Shown here piece after piece: positions 33,656 through 43,003 of a DNA stretch of 64,000 nt (its first letter is position 1; each line of letters starts with the position of its first letter). The stretch is from Pseudoselenomonas ruminis (GTDB lineage Bacteria; Bacillota; Negativicutes; Selenomonadales; Selenomonadaceae), in NCBI RefSeq assembly GCF_008271295.1, contig NZ_VTOY01000003.1, positions 186,001 to 250,000 of the forward strand. The letters are read 5' to 3'. The notes below the pieces were generated by a model. That model saw only the letters and a list, made by a program, of their open reading frames with translations, was not told the DNA's origin and ran no database searches. The position numbers and the translations under genes are program-made.

Positions 33656-36274
33656 ATGATACGACTTGACCACGAAGTGCTTCAGAATGTTTTGAAGCCG
33701 TCCCGCTATACCGGCGGTGAGTGGAATGCCGTGAAAAAAGATTGGGATAAAGTAGACTGCACCTTTGCCTTGTCCTTGCCGGATGTCTATGAAGTCGGCA
33801 TGAGCAATTTGGGATTGGCGATTCTTTATGATGCGTTAAACCGTCAGAAAAATGTTGCTGCCGAGCGCGTGTATGCACCTTGGACCGATATGGAAAAAGA
33901 GATGCGCGAACGGAAGATTCCGTTGTTTTCGCTGGAAACGCATACGGAGCTTTCGGCCTTCGACTTATGGGGCTTTTCGCTGCAGTATGAGATGATTTAT
34001 TCCAACGTGCTCAATATGCTGGACCTTGCGGGGGTTCCGCTTTGGGCAAAAGACCGTGACGATACGATGCCGTTTATCGTGGGTGGCGGTCCTTGCGTTT
34101 ACAATGTTGAGCCGATTGCGGATTTCTTTGATTTCTTCATCGTGGGCGAAGCCGAGGAAGCTGTCGTGGAAATTGCCAATGCGATGGCAGCGTGGAAAAA
34201 AGACGGACGGCAGGGCGGACGCCGCGGCTTCTTGAAACGGCTGCTGACGCTGGATGGAATCTATGTGCCGTCGTTTTATGAACCGCAGTACGATGCCGCC
34301 GGAAATTATCTGAGCCTGAAGGCTCTCGAAGAAAAGGCAAAGCCGCTGATTTTCAAGCGCGTCTGCCGTGATATGGATGAAGTCCCCTCGGTGGAAAAGC
34401 CAATCGTGCCGTTTATGGACATCGTTCACAACCGCATCATGCTGGAATTGTTCCGCGGCTGTTCGCGCGGCTGCCGTTTCTGCCAGGCTGGCATTTGCTA
34501 CCGGCCGGCCCGCGAGCGCACGGAGAAAAATCTCAAGGCCATGGCGCGCAGCCTCGTTGATAAATCCGGTTACGATGAAATGAGCCTTACTTCGCTTTCG
34601 TCAGCGGATTATTCCTGCCTGGGCAATCTGGTCAACGATTTGATGGAAGAGTTCAAGAATGAAAAGGTAAGTTTTTCGCTGCCGTCGCTGCGCATTGACA
34701 GCTTTTCCATTGAACTCGCCCACAAGATGCAGCAGGTAAGAAAATCCGGCCTGACCTTTGCACCGGAAGCCGGCACCCAGCGGCTTCGCGATGTCATCAA
34801 CAAGGGCGTCACGGAAGAAAACCTTATGAACGCCTGCGGTTCGGCCTTCCGTCAGGGGTGGAAACAGGTCAAGCTGTATTTCATGATGGGCCTTCCGACG
34901 GAAACCGATGAGGACATCATCGGCATCGCCAAACTGGCGAAGAAGGTCGTTGACCTTTATACGGAAATCAAGGGGCGCCGTGGTGTCAAGGTGACGATTT
35001 CGGTTGCCTGCTTTGTGCCGAAACCATATACGCCGTTCCAGTGGTTTGGCCAGCTTCCCATTGCTGAATTTGAACGCCGTCAGCAGCTCTTAAAAGAACA
35101 TATTACCGATCGCGCGATTACCTTTAATTACCACGATGCCCGCCTTTCGGTCATTGAGGGAGTTTTCGCCCGTGGTGACCGCAGACTGGCAAAAGTCCTG
35201 TATCAGGCCTGGGCTGATGGAGCAAAATTTGATGGGTGGTCCGATCTGTACCAGCATGATACCTGGCTGGAAGCCTTTGAAAAATGCGGCGTTGACATGA
35301 AGTATTACAACGAGCGCCAGCGCGATTTCAATGAGCCGCTGCCTTGGGATATTACGTCTCCGGGCGTCAATAAGGAATTTTTGTTGCGCGAGTGGAAAAA
35401 AGCCATGGAAGGGGCTTTGACGGAGGACTGCCGCCGCGGCAAATGCAGTGCCTGCGGCATTTGCCCGAACCTTGGCGTTCACGTTATTGATTATGCCAAG
35501 GAGAATCCGACTGTTGCCGAGCAGATTGCCAAGGTGGCTGCCCCGAAGAACCCCGAAAAGGATCCGAAGGGCCCTGGCAAACCGCGCACGCTCTATAAAT
35601 ACCGTGCTGAAATTACCAAGGGCGAAGAACTTCGCTATGTATCGCACCTGGATTATGCGAATTTGTTCCTGCGGGCATTTGACCGGGCGAAACTGCCGAT
35701 GGCGTATTCCGAGGGATTCAACCCGCATATGAAGGTCGCCTTTGCCTCGGCGCTTTCCTTGGGCGTTACGAGCGAAGCGGAGTATATGGACTTTGAACTG
35801 TTAAAGCCAGTTTGCCAGCCGGAAGTATTCGACCGATTGAATGCGCAGCTGCCGCCGGGGGCAAAACTCAAAGAACTGCGTGAGGTACATGGCAAGCAGC
35901 CGGCGTTAATGGCGCAGGCTGACGAGGCGCGTTATACCCTGCTGGTTCCCTTTGATGGCGATGAGGCCGCTGCCCAGCGAGCGGTGAAGGCTTACAACGA
36001 TGCGCCGGAGGTTATCTTCCATCGCGTAACGCCGAAGAAGAAGCGGGAGATTGAAACCAAACAGTATATGAAGAAGCCGGTAGTGGCTGAAGTGACGAAT
36101 GATGGCTTGAAGCTGGCCATGGATATCGTCATTACCCAGTCCGGCAGCGTTAAGCCAGTGGAGGTGCTGCGGGCAATTGCCGAACAGTTTGCACTTCCCG
36201 TAGATGCCGGACAGGCTTTGATTACCAGAAACGGCCTTTTCGGACATGGCAAGCGCCTGATTGAACTGGTATAA
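33656..36274 (+). CDS. B12-binding radical SAM protein (TIGR03960) fused to DUF2344 (TIGR03936)
   Basis: An 872-residue fusion. Residues about 1-240 resemble a B12-binding-like domain (LPDVYEVGMSNLGLAILYDALN, VGGGPCVYNVEPIADFFDFFIVGEAEE). The radical SAM core carries C269, C273 and C276 (CSRGCRFC). A linker holds another cysteine cluster, C592, C597, C600 and C603 (CRRGKCSACGIC). From about residue 645 a DUF2344 domain follows (LRYVSHLDYANLFLRAFDRA, YSEGFNPH). In many Firmicutes these are separate neighbours next to rng and rplU-rpmA. A role in RNA or ribosome modification is often guessed; substrate unknown. A GGAGG lies before the ATG. Confidence 0.88.
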   Translation: MIRLDHEVLQNVLKPSRYTGGEWNAVKKDWDKVDCTFALSLPDVYEVGMSNLGLAILYDALNRQKNVAAERVYAPWTDMEKEMRERKIPLFSLETHTELSAFDLWGFSLQYEMIYSNVLNMLDLAGVPLWAKDRDDTMPFIVGGGPCVYNVEPIADFFDFFIVGEAEEAVVEIANAMAAWKKDGRQGGRRGFLKRLLTLDGIYVPSFYEPQYDAAGNYLSLKALEEKAKPLIFKRVCRDMDEVPSVEKPIVPFMDIVHNRIMLELFRGCSRGCRFCQAGICYRPARERTEKNLKAMARSLVDKSGYDEMSLTSLSSADYSCLGNLVNDLMEEFKNEKVSFSLPSLRIDSFSIELAHKMQQVRKSGLTFAPEAGTQRLRDVINKGVTEENLMNACGSAFRQGWKQVKLYFMMGLPTETDEDIIGIAKLAKKVVDLYTEIKGRRGVKVTISVACFVPKPYTPFQWFGQLPIAEFERRQQLLKEHITDRAITFNYHDARLSVIEGVFARGDRRLAKVLYQAWADGAKFDGWSDLYQHDTWLEAFEKCGVDMKYYNERQRDFNEPLPWDITSPGVNKEFLLREWKKAMEGALTEDCRRGKCSACGICPNLGVHVIDYAKENPTVAEQIAKVAAPKNPEKDPKGPGKPRTLYKYRAEITKGEELRYVSHLDYANLFLRAFDRAKLPMAYSEGFNPHMKVAFASALSLGVTSEAEYMDFELLKPVCQPEVFDRLNAQLPPGAKLKELREVHGKQPALMAQADEARYTLLVPFDGDEAAAQRAVKAYNDAPEVIFHRVTPKKKREIETKQYMKKPVVAEVTNDGLKLAMDIVITQSGSVKPVEVLRAIAEQFALPVDAGQALITRNGLFGHGKRLIELV

Positions 36275-36310
36275 TAGCTATGGAAAATATGACAGGGAAG
36301 GGGGGAGCTT

Positions 36311-37753
36311 ATGAAATCCATATTGGTAACCAGTACCCCGGAGGAAAACCGGGTGGCGATGCTGGAAGATGGTGTGCTTGAAACCATAGAGATGGAACGT
36401 TCCTCGCACTCGCATCTGGTGGGCAATATCTATAAAGGACAGATTCAGAATGTCCTGCCAGGCATGCAGGCAGCTTTTGTTGATATTGGAACGGAGAAGA
36501 ATGCCTTTCTCTACATTGGCGATGGAATGCCGCAGGATATGGTAAAGGCCCTGCCGAAGGCACAGCATATCCATATCGGCCAGCGGCTGCCCGTGCAAAT
36601 CATAAAAGATGCAATCGGTACGAAGGGACCACGGGCTACGACCCATATTTCCCTTCCGGGACGCAATGTGGTTTTGATGCCTACGGCTGCCTATATTGGC
36701 ATGTCAAGGCGAATCGAAGCCGAGGCTGAACGAGACCGCCTGCACGATATCGCCAGCCGGATATGTCCGGAGGGGATGGGCCTTATCATCCGGACTGCGG
36801 CTGCAGGCCAGAGCGAAGAGGTGCTCAAGTCAGATGTGGATTACCTGGTGAAACTTTGGCAGTCCATTATGGCGCGGTTCAAGCTCAAAAGCAAAGGATC
36901 AAATCTGTTGTTCCGCGATGCCGACCTTATCATCCGGATTGTGCGGGATTCCCTGACCGATGAAATTGATGAAATGGTCATTGATGACCATGAGGTTTGG
37001 CAGCGGGTAAGGGAATTGGTGCAGTTCTTGTCGCCGCACCTCGTGGACCGCGTAAAATTCTATGAAGGCAGCGAGCCGCTATTCCGCAAATACGGCATCG
37101 AAGATGAGCTGGAAAAACTCGGAGCCCGTGAGGTAGAATTAAAATCCGGCGGTTTCCTCGTCATTGATAAGACGGAAGCGTTGACAGTCATTGATGTCAA
37201 TACCGGCAAATACGTCGGCAAATCGAATCTGGGCGATACGGTGTACCAGACAAATCTGGAGGCCGCCAGAGAAATCATGCGCCAGATTCGCCTGCGCGAT
37301 ATTGGCGGTATAATCATCGTCGATTTTATCGACATGGAGAAGGAAGAGCAGAAGGAACACCTGCTGACCTTCATGCGAGAAAATGTCAAACACGACCGCA
37401 CCAAGACGAATATCGTGGACATCACGAGTCTGGGGCTGGTGGAAATCACCCGCAAGAAATCCCGCCAGAATCTCGACAGCATTATTTACAGCGAATGTCC
37501 GGTCTGTCATGGACGCGGGCGGGTAGAATCACCCGAGACGGTCAGCATCCGCATTGCCACCGCCATCCGCCGCATGGAGCATTCATCGCACGCCAGTGAA
37601 GGCTATGAGATTGAAGTTCATGAAACCGTAGCCGAGGAACTCCGTCAGAACCAGTTGATGATGAATCTGGCCGCTGAGTTCGGTACGGATATCAAAGTCA
37701 CGGTAAAGCCGGGCATGCATCCGGAGAATTATTCGATTCTGCAGCAAAACTGA
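36311..37753 (+). CDS. rng: Ribonuclease G/E family endoribonuclease
   Basis: A 480-residue RNase E/G catalytic protein without the long RNase E scaffold. The N-terminal S1-type RNA-binding domain (YKGQIQNVLPGMQAAFVDIG), the first-metal motif TVIDVNTGKYVG, the IIIVDFIDM motif with the second Asp, and the zinc-link motif CPVCHGRG (CPxCxGxG) are present. It processes rRNA and degrades mRNA. It follows the radical SAM gene by 36 bases, a common pairing in Firmicutes. Confidence 0.94.
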   Translation: MKSILVTSTPEENRVAMLEDGVLETIEMERSSHSHLVGNIYKGQIQNVLPGMQAAFVDIGTEKNAFLYIGDGMPQDMVKALPKAQHIHIGQRLPVQIIKDAIGTKGPRATTHISLPGRNVVLMPTAAYIGMSRRIEAEAERDRLHDIASRICPEGMGLIIRTAAAGQSEEVLKSDVDYLVKLWQSIMARFKLKSKGSNLLFRDADLIIRIVRDSLTDEIDEMVIDDHEVWQRVRELVQFLSPHLVDRVKFYEGSEPLFRKYGIEDELEKLGAREVELKSGGFLVIDKTEALTVIDVNTGKYVGKSNLGDTVYQTNLEAAREIMRQIRLRDIGGIIIVDFIDMEKEEQKEHLLTFMRENVKHDRTKTNIVDITSLGLVEITRKKSRQNLDSIIYSECPVCHGRGRVESPETVSIRIATAIRRMEHSSHASEGYEIEVHETVAEELRQNQLMMNLAAEFGTDIKVTVKPGMHPENYSILQQN

Positions 37754-37766
37754 AGAGGAATACAGC

Positions 37767-37813
37767 ATAAAGCGTCTTTATGAGGACAAATGTCTATCAT
37801 GAAGACGCTTTAT
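37767..37813 (+). terminator. Long stem-loop after rng
   Basis: ATAAAGCGTCTT pairs perfectly with AAGACGCTTTAT, with further pairing inside (GACA/TGTC). The 12-bp outer stem ends in CTTTATTAA rather than a pure T-run. It separates rng from the gltP promoter. Confidence 0.75.
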
Positions 37814-37819
37814 TAATGT

Positions 37820-37847
37820 ATACAATACACATGGTGGTATTTTGTAT
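37820..37847 (+). promoter_or_regulatory. Imperfect inverted repeat upstream of the gltP promoter
   Basis: ATACAATAC (37820-37828) and GTATTTTGTAT (37837-37847) face each other across an 8-base centre and end nine bases before the -35 box. The geometry suits binding by a dimeric regulator. A separate 8-base palindrome GACATGTC (37858-37865) overlaps the -35 box. Confidence 0.5.
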
Positions 37848-37855
37848 TCATAGTG

Positions 37856-37884
37856 TAGACATGTCAGAAAATTTAAAGTATAAT
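37856..37884 (+). promoter_or_regulatory. Promoter of the dicarboxylate symporter gene
   Basis: TAGACA at 37856-37861 and a perfect TATAAT at 37879-37884 with a 17-base spacer, 60 bases before the start codon. Confidence 0.85.
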
Positions 37885-37943
37885 AGGCTTGAACGAGGGA
37901 TACCGTAATTATAATCTAAATTTATCCAAAAGGAGTGATTGTT

Positions 37944-39149
37944 ATGAACCTCTCAATCAAGATCTTTATTGCACTGATCCTCTCCGTTGTTGTGGGGCTT
38001 ATAGCTGGTGAACCGGCACTGCCGTTCATCAATTGGTGGATTGCCCCGATTGGCACCATTTTCATCAATCTCATCAAGATGATGATCGTACCGGTGGTAT
38101 TCTTCTCCCTCGTAGTCGGTATGACCAGTCTTGGCGATACGAAGAAACTGGGACGCATTGGCTTAAAAACCATTGTCCTGTATCTGTTTACGACGGCAAT
38201 TGCCATCGTCATCGGCTTTGGCATTGCTGGCCTTATCCATCCGGGCGTTGGCCTGCAGATTGCCAGTGATGCAGCGGTGAAGGTAAAAGAGGCACCTTCT
38301 ATCATGCAGGTATTCGTGGCAATGGTTCCGGCAAATCCGATTGAGGCCATGGCCAAAGCGCAGATTTTGCCAGTTATCATCTTCTCGTTGTTTGTAGGTG
38401 TCGGCATCCTTCAGGTAGGCGGCGAGCGGGCGGAACTTCTCGTCAAATTCTTTGATGCTGCTGCGGAAGTATCCTATAAAATCATTGGTATCGTTATGAG
38501 CTTTGCTCCTTATGGCGTATTCGCGCTCCTGCTGCCGGTCGTTGCTAAGAACGGCCCGAAAGTTCTGCTGCCTTTGATGTCGGTCATTGCCTGCGTAGCT
38601 GTTGGCTGTGCAATCCATGCAGTGGCAGTATATTCTACGCTGGCAAAACTCTGGGGGGGTCATACGCCGATGCAGTTCTTCCGTGGTATGAGTGAGCAGA
38701 TGCTCATCGCGTTCACGACTTGCTCTAGTGCAGCTTCCCTGCCGGTCAACATGAAGAACTGCCAGGAGAAACTTGGCGTATCGCGTGAGGTTTCCTCTTT
38801 CGTACTGCCGCTTGGCGCAACCATCAATATGGATGGTACAGCACTTTATATGGGTGTCTGCACGCTGTTCATTGCCAACGTCTTTGGCGTTGACCTGACC
38901 ATGGGACAGATGATGATGGTTATCCTGACTGGTACGCTGGCATCCATTGGTACGGCAGGTGTACCGGGCGCTGGCCTTATCATGCTGGCTATGGTACTGC
39001 AGGCTGTTGGCCTTCCGATTGAGGGACTGGCACTTGTCGCTGGTATCGACCGTGTCCTCGACATGTTCCGTACCTGCCTGAATATCACGGGTGATGGTGC
39101 AGTGACGATTGTCATGGACCAGGAAGAGAAAAAGCACGCTGCCGCCTAA
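37944..39149 (+). CDS. Dicarboxylate/amino acid:cation symporter (DAACS family, GltP/DctA-like)
   Basis: A 401-residue glutamate-transporter-fold protein with about eight spans. The first re-entrant-loop serine motif appears as TTCSSAASLPV, the family signature as GATINMDGTALY, and the late FRTCLNITGDGAVTIVM supplies the substrate-coordinating Asp/Asn region. It takes up C4-dicarboxylates or glutamate/aspartate with Na+ or H+; succinate or fumarate uptake would suit a fermentative Selenomonas-type metabolism, but the substrate is not decided by sequence. AAAAGGAG precedes the ATG at 37944; monocistronic. Confidence 0.9.
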   Translation: MNLSIKIFIALILSVVVGLIAGEPALPFINWWIAPIGTIFINLIKMMIVPVVFFSLVVGMTSLGDTKKLGRIGLKTIVLYLFTTAIAIVIGFGIAGLIHPGVGLQIASDAAVKVKEAPSIMQVFVAMVPANPIEAMAKAQILPVIIFSLFVGVGILQVGGERAELLVKFFDAAAEVSYKIIGIVMSFAPYGVFALLLPVVAKNGPKVLLPLMSVIACVAVGCAIHAVAVYSTLAKLWGGHTPMQFFRGMSEQMLIAFTTCSSAASLPVNMKNCQEKLGVSREVSSFVLPLGATINMDGTALYMGVCTLFIANVFGVDLTMGQMMMVILTGTLASIGTAGVPGAGLIMLAMVLQAVGLPIEGLALVAGIDRVLDMFRTCLNITGDGAVTIVMDQEEKKHAAA

Positions 39150-39167
39150 CGGCAAAGCATAAAAAAT

Positions 39168-39211
39168 TACCGGGAAATTGCAATTTATGGATTGCATTTC
39201 CCGGTATTTTT
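39168..39211 (+). terminator. Terminator after the symporter gene
   Basis: TACCGGGAAATTGCAAT pairs with ATTGCATTTCCCGGTA (one bulge) around TTATGG and is followed by T5. Confidence 0.9.
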
Positions 39212-39221
39212 GTGCTATAAT
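39192..39221 (+). promoter_or_regulatory. Extended -10 promoter of rpsB-tsf
   Basis: A perfect TATAAT at 39216-39221 preceded by TGC (extended -10). The best -35 is TTGCAT at 39192-39197 with an 18-base spacer, lying inside the upstream terminator stem. Confidence 0.7.
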
Positions 39222-39263
39222 ATCTGACGGTGTAATAAAAAGCATGAGTATCCGATATCTGCC

Positions 39264-39328
39264 CTGTGCCCCGGTATGGGGTGGTGCAGAAGATGAGGAG
39301 CTCAGAAGAAAAAACAGGAGGTGCACCA
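39264..39328 (+). promoter_or_regulatory. Candidate autoregulatory leader of rpsB
   Basis: In the roughly 100-base 5' leader, 39264-39289 can fold as a hairpin whose core is CCCC/GGGG closed by CTG/CAG. The 7-base strand TGGTGCA at 39282-39288, part of its 3' arm, is also exactly complementary to TGCACCA at 39322-39328, which lies between AGGAGG and the ATG. The two pairings exclude each other. Ribosomal protein S2 is known to control its own leader in other bacteria; that this leader does so is inference. Confidence 0.45.
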
Positions 39329-39330
39329 AC

Positions 39331-40050
39331 ATGGCAGTTATTTCCATGAAACAGTTACTTGAAGCAGGTGTCCACTTCGGACATCAGACCCGCCGTTGGA
39401 ACCCGAAGATGGCTAAATACATCTTCACGGAGCGCAATGGCATCTACATTATCGACCTGCAGAAGACCGTCAAGAAAGTTGACGAGGCTTATGCATTCCT
39501 TCGCAGCGTTGCTGAAGAAGGCAAGAACATTCTCTTCGTTGGTACGAAGAAACAGGCACAGGAAGCTATCAAAGAAGAAGCTCTGCGTGCTAACATGTTC
39601 TACATCAACGAGCGTTGGCTCGGTGGTATGATGACGAACTTCCAGACGATCCAGAAGCGCGTTGCTCGCCTGAAAGAGCTCGAGGCTATGGAAGCTGATG
39701 GCACGTTCGAAGTCCTCACGAAAAAAGAGGTTCAGGGTCTTCGTCATGAGATGGAGAAACTCGAGAAGTACCTCGGCGGTATCAAAGAAATGAACAAGCT
39801 GCCGGGCGCACTGTTCATCGTTGACCCGCGCAAAGAGCGCATTGCTGTTGCTGAGGCACGCAAACTCAACATTCCTATCGTTGCTATTGTTGACACGAAC
39901 TGCGATCCGGATGAGATCGATTATGTCATTCCGGGCAATGATGATGCTATCCGTGCCGTCAAACTGCTGACGGGCCGTATGGCTGATGCTGTCCTCGAAG
40001 GCCGTCAGGGCCAGGATGGCGAAGCAGCTGATACGAAAGCTGCTGAGTAA
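39331..40050 (+). CDS. rpsB: 30S ribosomal protein S2
   Basis: A 239-residue S2 protein. Family blocks [49 protein letters not shown] and [22 protein letters not shown] are intact, with an acidic C-terminal tail. The start at 39331 follows AGGAGG; the longer in-frame opening upstream contains the leader RNA. Codon use is strongly biased, as expected for a highly expressed gene. tsf is next. Confidence 0.98.
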   Translation: MAVISMKQLLEAGVHFGHQTRRWNPKMAKYIFTERNGIYIIDLQKTVKKVDEAYAFLRSVAEEGKNILFVGTKKQAQEAIKEEALRANMFYINERWLGGMMTNFQTIQKRVARLKELEAMEADGTFEVLTKKEVQGLRHEMEKLEKYLGGIKEMNKLPGALFIVDPRKERIAVAEARKLNIPIVAIVDTNCDPDEIDYVIPGNDDAIRAVKLLTGRMADAVLEGRQGQDGEAADTKAAE

Positions 40051-40073
40051 TAGTACTCACACAAGAAGTCATG

Positions 40074-40113
40074 ACGGGGTAAGGGAATAATTATCCCTTA
40101 CCCCGTTATTTAT
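40074..40113 (+). terminator. Hairpin between rpsB and tsf
   Basis: ACGGGGTAAGGGA pairs perfectly (13 bp) with TCCCTTACCCCGT around a 7-base loop, followed by the T-rich TATTTATTAT. It probably sets the rpsB to tsf mRNA ratio as a partial terminator, since no clear promoter precedes tsf. Confidence 0.8.
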
Positions 40114-40151
40114 TATGAAAATCAAAAACGATTTTTAGGAGGAAGAAGTAA

Positions 40152-41018
40152 ATGGCAATTACTGCTGCACTGGTAAAAGAGCTGCGCGAAAAGACGGGCG
40201 CAGGTATGATGGACTGCAAAAAAGCACTGACGGCTGTCGATGGTGACATGGAAAAAGCAATCGACTTCCTGCGCGAGAAGGGCATTGCTAAGGCTGAGAA
40301 AAAAGCTGGCCGTGTTGCTGCTGAGGGTGCAGTTGCTGCTTACGTCAGCGACGATGCAAAAGTTGGTGTCGTTGTTGAAATCAACTGCGAGACGGACTTC
40401 GCTGCTGGCAATGATCAGTTCAAAGAGCTGACGGCAAAAATCGCTAAGCACATTGCTGATACGAAACCGGCTGACCTCGATGCTCTGAACGACAGTGTTA
40501 TCGATGGCAAAAAAGTTTCCGACCTCATTACGGAAGCTACGGCTACGATTGGTGAGAAAATCTCCCTGCGCCGTTTCGCTTGCTATGAGTCTGCTGGCCG
40601 CGTTGCTACCTACATCCATATGGGCGGCAAAATTGGTGTCCTCGTTGACATGACGGCTGGTGATGAAGCACTGGGTAAAGATGTTGCTATGCAGATTGCT
40701 GCTGCTGCTCCGACGGCTATTGATCGTGCAGGCGTTGACGCTGCTGACCTCGAGCATGAGAAGGAAGTTCTCCGCAAACAGGCTGAGGAAGAAGGCAAAC
40801 CGGCTAACATCATCGAGCGTATGGTTGAAGGCCGCATCAACAAATTCTATAAGGAAGTCTGCCTCAACGAGCAGATTTTCGTTAAGGATTCCGAGAAGAC
40901 GGTTGCTGATGTTCTCGGCGATGTCAAAGTAACGGCATTCACGCGCTTCCAGCTCGGCGAAGGTATCGAGAAGAAAGAAGAAAACTTCGCTGCCGAAGTT
41001 GCTGCACAGATGAAATAA
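40152..41018 (+). CDS. tsf: Translation elongation factor Ts
   Basis: A 288-residue EF-Ts that exchanges GDP for GTP on EF-Tu. The N-terminal UBA-like domain carries [19 protein letters not shown], the EF-Tu contact motif appears as [16 protein letters not shown] (TDFV-type), and the two core repeats and the terminal [19 protein letters not shown] are present. AGGAGGAAG precedes the ATG. Length is normal and a strong terminator follows. Confidence 0.98.
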   Translation: MAITAALVKELREKTGAGMMDCKKALTAVDGDMEKAIDFLREKGIAKAEKKAGRVAAEGAVAAYVSDDAKVGVVVEINCETDFAAGNDQFKELTAKIAKHIADTKPADLDALNDSVIDGKKVSDLITEATATIGEKISLRRFACYESAGRVATYIHMGGKIGVLVDMTAGDEALGKDVAMQIAAAAPTAIDRAGVDAADLEHEKEVLRKQAEEEGKPANIIERMVEGRINKFYKEVCLNEQIFVKDSEKTVADVLGDVKVTAFTRFQLGEGIEKKEENFAAEVAAQMK

Positions 41019-41028
41019 GTTTCTGATG

Positions 41029-41075
41029 AAATCCCCCATGGGCTGCAATCCGTTTGCTCCATGGGGGATTTTTTT
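41029..41075 (+). terminator. Terminator after tsf
   Basis: AAATCCCCCATGG pairs with CCATGGGGGATTT across a 17-base loop and runs into T7. The sequence also closes the rpsB transcript. Confidence 0.92.
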
Positions 41076-41126
41076 GCCCGTGGGAGAGTCTTTTGCGCGA
41101 AACGCGGAAATAGACCCCGCGAAGCG

Positions 41127-41155
41127 TTGTTTCGTGCTGCAATTTAAGGTATAAT
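41127..41155 (+). promoter_or_regulatory. Promoter of pyrH-frr
   Basis: TTGTTT at 41127-41132 and a perfect TATAAT at 41150-41155, 17 bases apart, about 57 bases before the pyrH start. Confidence 0.7.
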
Positions 41156-41157
41156 AG

Positions 41158-41936
<779 letters not shown>

Positions 41937-41937
<1 letters not shown>

Positions 41938-42494
41938 TGATTAAAGACATCCTTGCTTCCCATGAGGAACGCATGCAAAAATCCATTGAGGCACTGAAGC
42001 GTGAGTTCGCATCCCTTCGTGCAGGCCGTGCTACGCCGGCGCTGCTCGACAAAGTTATGGTTGATTATTATGGTTCGCCGACGCCGGTCAACCAGATTGC
42101 AAAGGTTGCTGTTCCGGAACCGCGCATGATTCTGATTCAGCCGTATGAAAAATCGATGCTGCATGAGATTGAGGTTGCCATCATGAAATCGGACCTCGGT
42201 CTTTCGCCGAACTCTGATGGTACGGCAATCCGTTTGGCTATTCCGGCTTTGACGCAGGAACGCCGTCAGGAAATTGTAAAACAGGTCAACAAAAAAGCCG
42301 AAGAAGCAAAGGTTGCAATCCGCAATGTTCGCCGCGATGGCAATGATGCAGTAAAGAAACTCGAGAAGGCTAAGGAAATCACTGAGGACGAGTCCAAACG
42401 TGGCCAGGAAAGCGTTCAGAAACTCGTTGACAAGTACATCAAGCTCGTCGATACGACGAAAGAGGCCAAAGAGAAAGAGGTCATGGAAGTCTGA
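41937..42494 (+). CDS. frr: Ribosome recycling factor
   Basis: A 185-residue RRF that, with EF-G, splits post-termination ribosomes. Complete three-helix and hinge domains are visible: LKREFASLRAGRATPALLDKV, YYGSPTPVNQIAKVAVPEPR, LGLSPNSDGTAIRLAIPALTQERR and the C-terminal helix with VRNVRRDGNDAVKK in slightly changed form (IRNVRRDGNDAVKK). Coupled to pyrH. Confidence 0.98.
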
Positions 42495-42495
42495 T

Positions 42496-42714
42496 ATGGC
42501 TTACGACTTGATTGGCCGGCCCTGGGAGGAAGCAAAAGCTTTGCTGGAATCTGAGGGTGTGGAGTTTCAGACGGAAATATCGCGCCCTTCGCGTGATTTT
42601 TTCAAGACAGACAGTAACTGTCTTTATGTCGTTCGTGAGCGTAGAATCGCCGACGGCACTCTGCTGGTTACACTCGTAGCGAAGCAGAAGAAACTCGAGA
42701 AGGAGGTGTTCTGA
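42496..42714 (+). CDS. Small PASTA-like protein, unknown function
   Basis: A 72-residue protein starting one base after the frr stop codon. The opening YDLIGRPWEEAKALLESEGVE has the length, hydrophobic spacing and Ala-x-x-x-Leu helix of a PASTA domain (compare the general form VVGLSLEEAKALLE), followed by strands and a basic end (AKQKKLEKEVF). There is no signal peptide or membrane span, so unlike usual PASTA domains it would be cytoplasmic. No name is justified. It is two bases ahead of the ferredoxin gene and surely co-transcribed with frr. Confidence 0.75.
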   Translation: MAYDLIGRPWEEAKALLESEGVEFQTEISRPSRDFFKTDSNCLYVVRERRIADGTLLVTLVAKQKKLEKEVF

Positions 42715-42715
42715 C

Positions 42716-42886
42716 ATGGCTTATAAAATTAATGATGACTGCATTTCTTGCGGCTCCTGTGCTGCTACTTGCCCGGTTGAGGCAATCAGCGAAGGTGCTG
42801 AGCATTATGAGATTGATGCAGACAAATGCGTAGAGTGCGGCGCTTGCGCTGCTGGCTGCCCGGTATCTGCTATCGAGGCTCCCTGA
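42716..42886 (+). CDS. 2[4Fe-4S] ferredoxin
   Basis: A 56-residue clostridial-type ferredoxin. Two CxxCxxCxxxCP clusters are visible: CISCGSCAATCP at residues 9-20 and CVECGACAAGCP at residues 38-49. It carries low-potential electrons in fermentation or to radical SAM/isoprenoid enzymes such as IspG, encoded 4 kb downstream; that link is inference. AGGAGGT lies seven bases before the ATG. A hairpin follows. Confidence 0.95.
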   Translation: MAYKINDDCISCGSCAATCPVEAISEGAEHYEIDADKCVECGACAAGCPVSAIEAP

Positions 42887-42920
42887 CGCATGAGGGAATC
42901 CTAGGATTCCTTTGGGAACA

Positions 42921-42960
42921 GGCCCCTCTTACGGCTTGACGGAAGAGGGGCTTGTTCTTG
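42921..42960 (+). terminator. Terminator after the ferredoxin gene
   Basis: GCCCCTCTT pairs perfectly with AAGAGGGGC across a 12-base loop, followed by TTGTTCTTGT. The T-run is interrupted, so some readthrough into uppS is likely. A loose TTGTTC/TACAAC pair (42952-42957, 42974-42979) could act as an uppS promoter. Confidence 0.7.
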
Positions 42961-43003
42961 TATTATTGGACCATACAACATCCTGTAAATGAGGGATTTC
43001 GAT

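Noticed and set aside
42400-42495. Longer form of the PASTA-like gene starting inside frr.
   Set aside because: The added 32 residues are Lys/Arg/Ser-rich out-of-frame translation of frr; the ATG at 42496 sits right after the frr stop codon.
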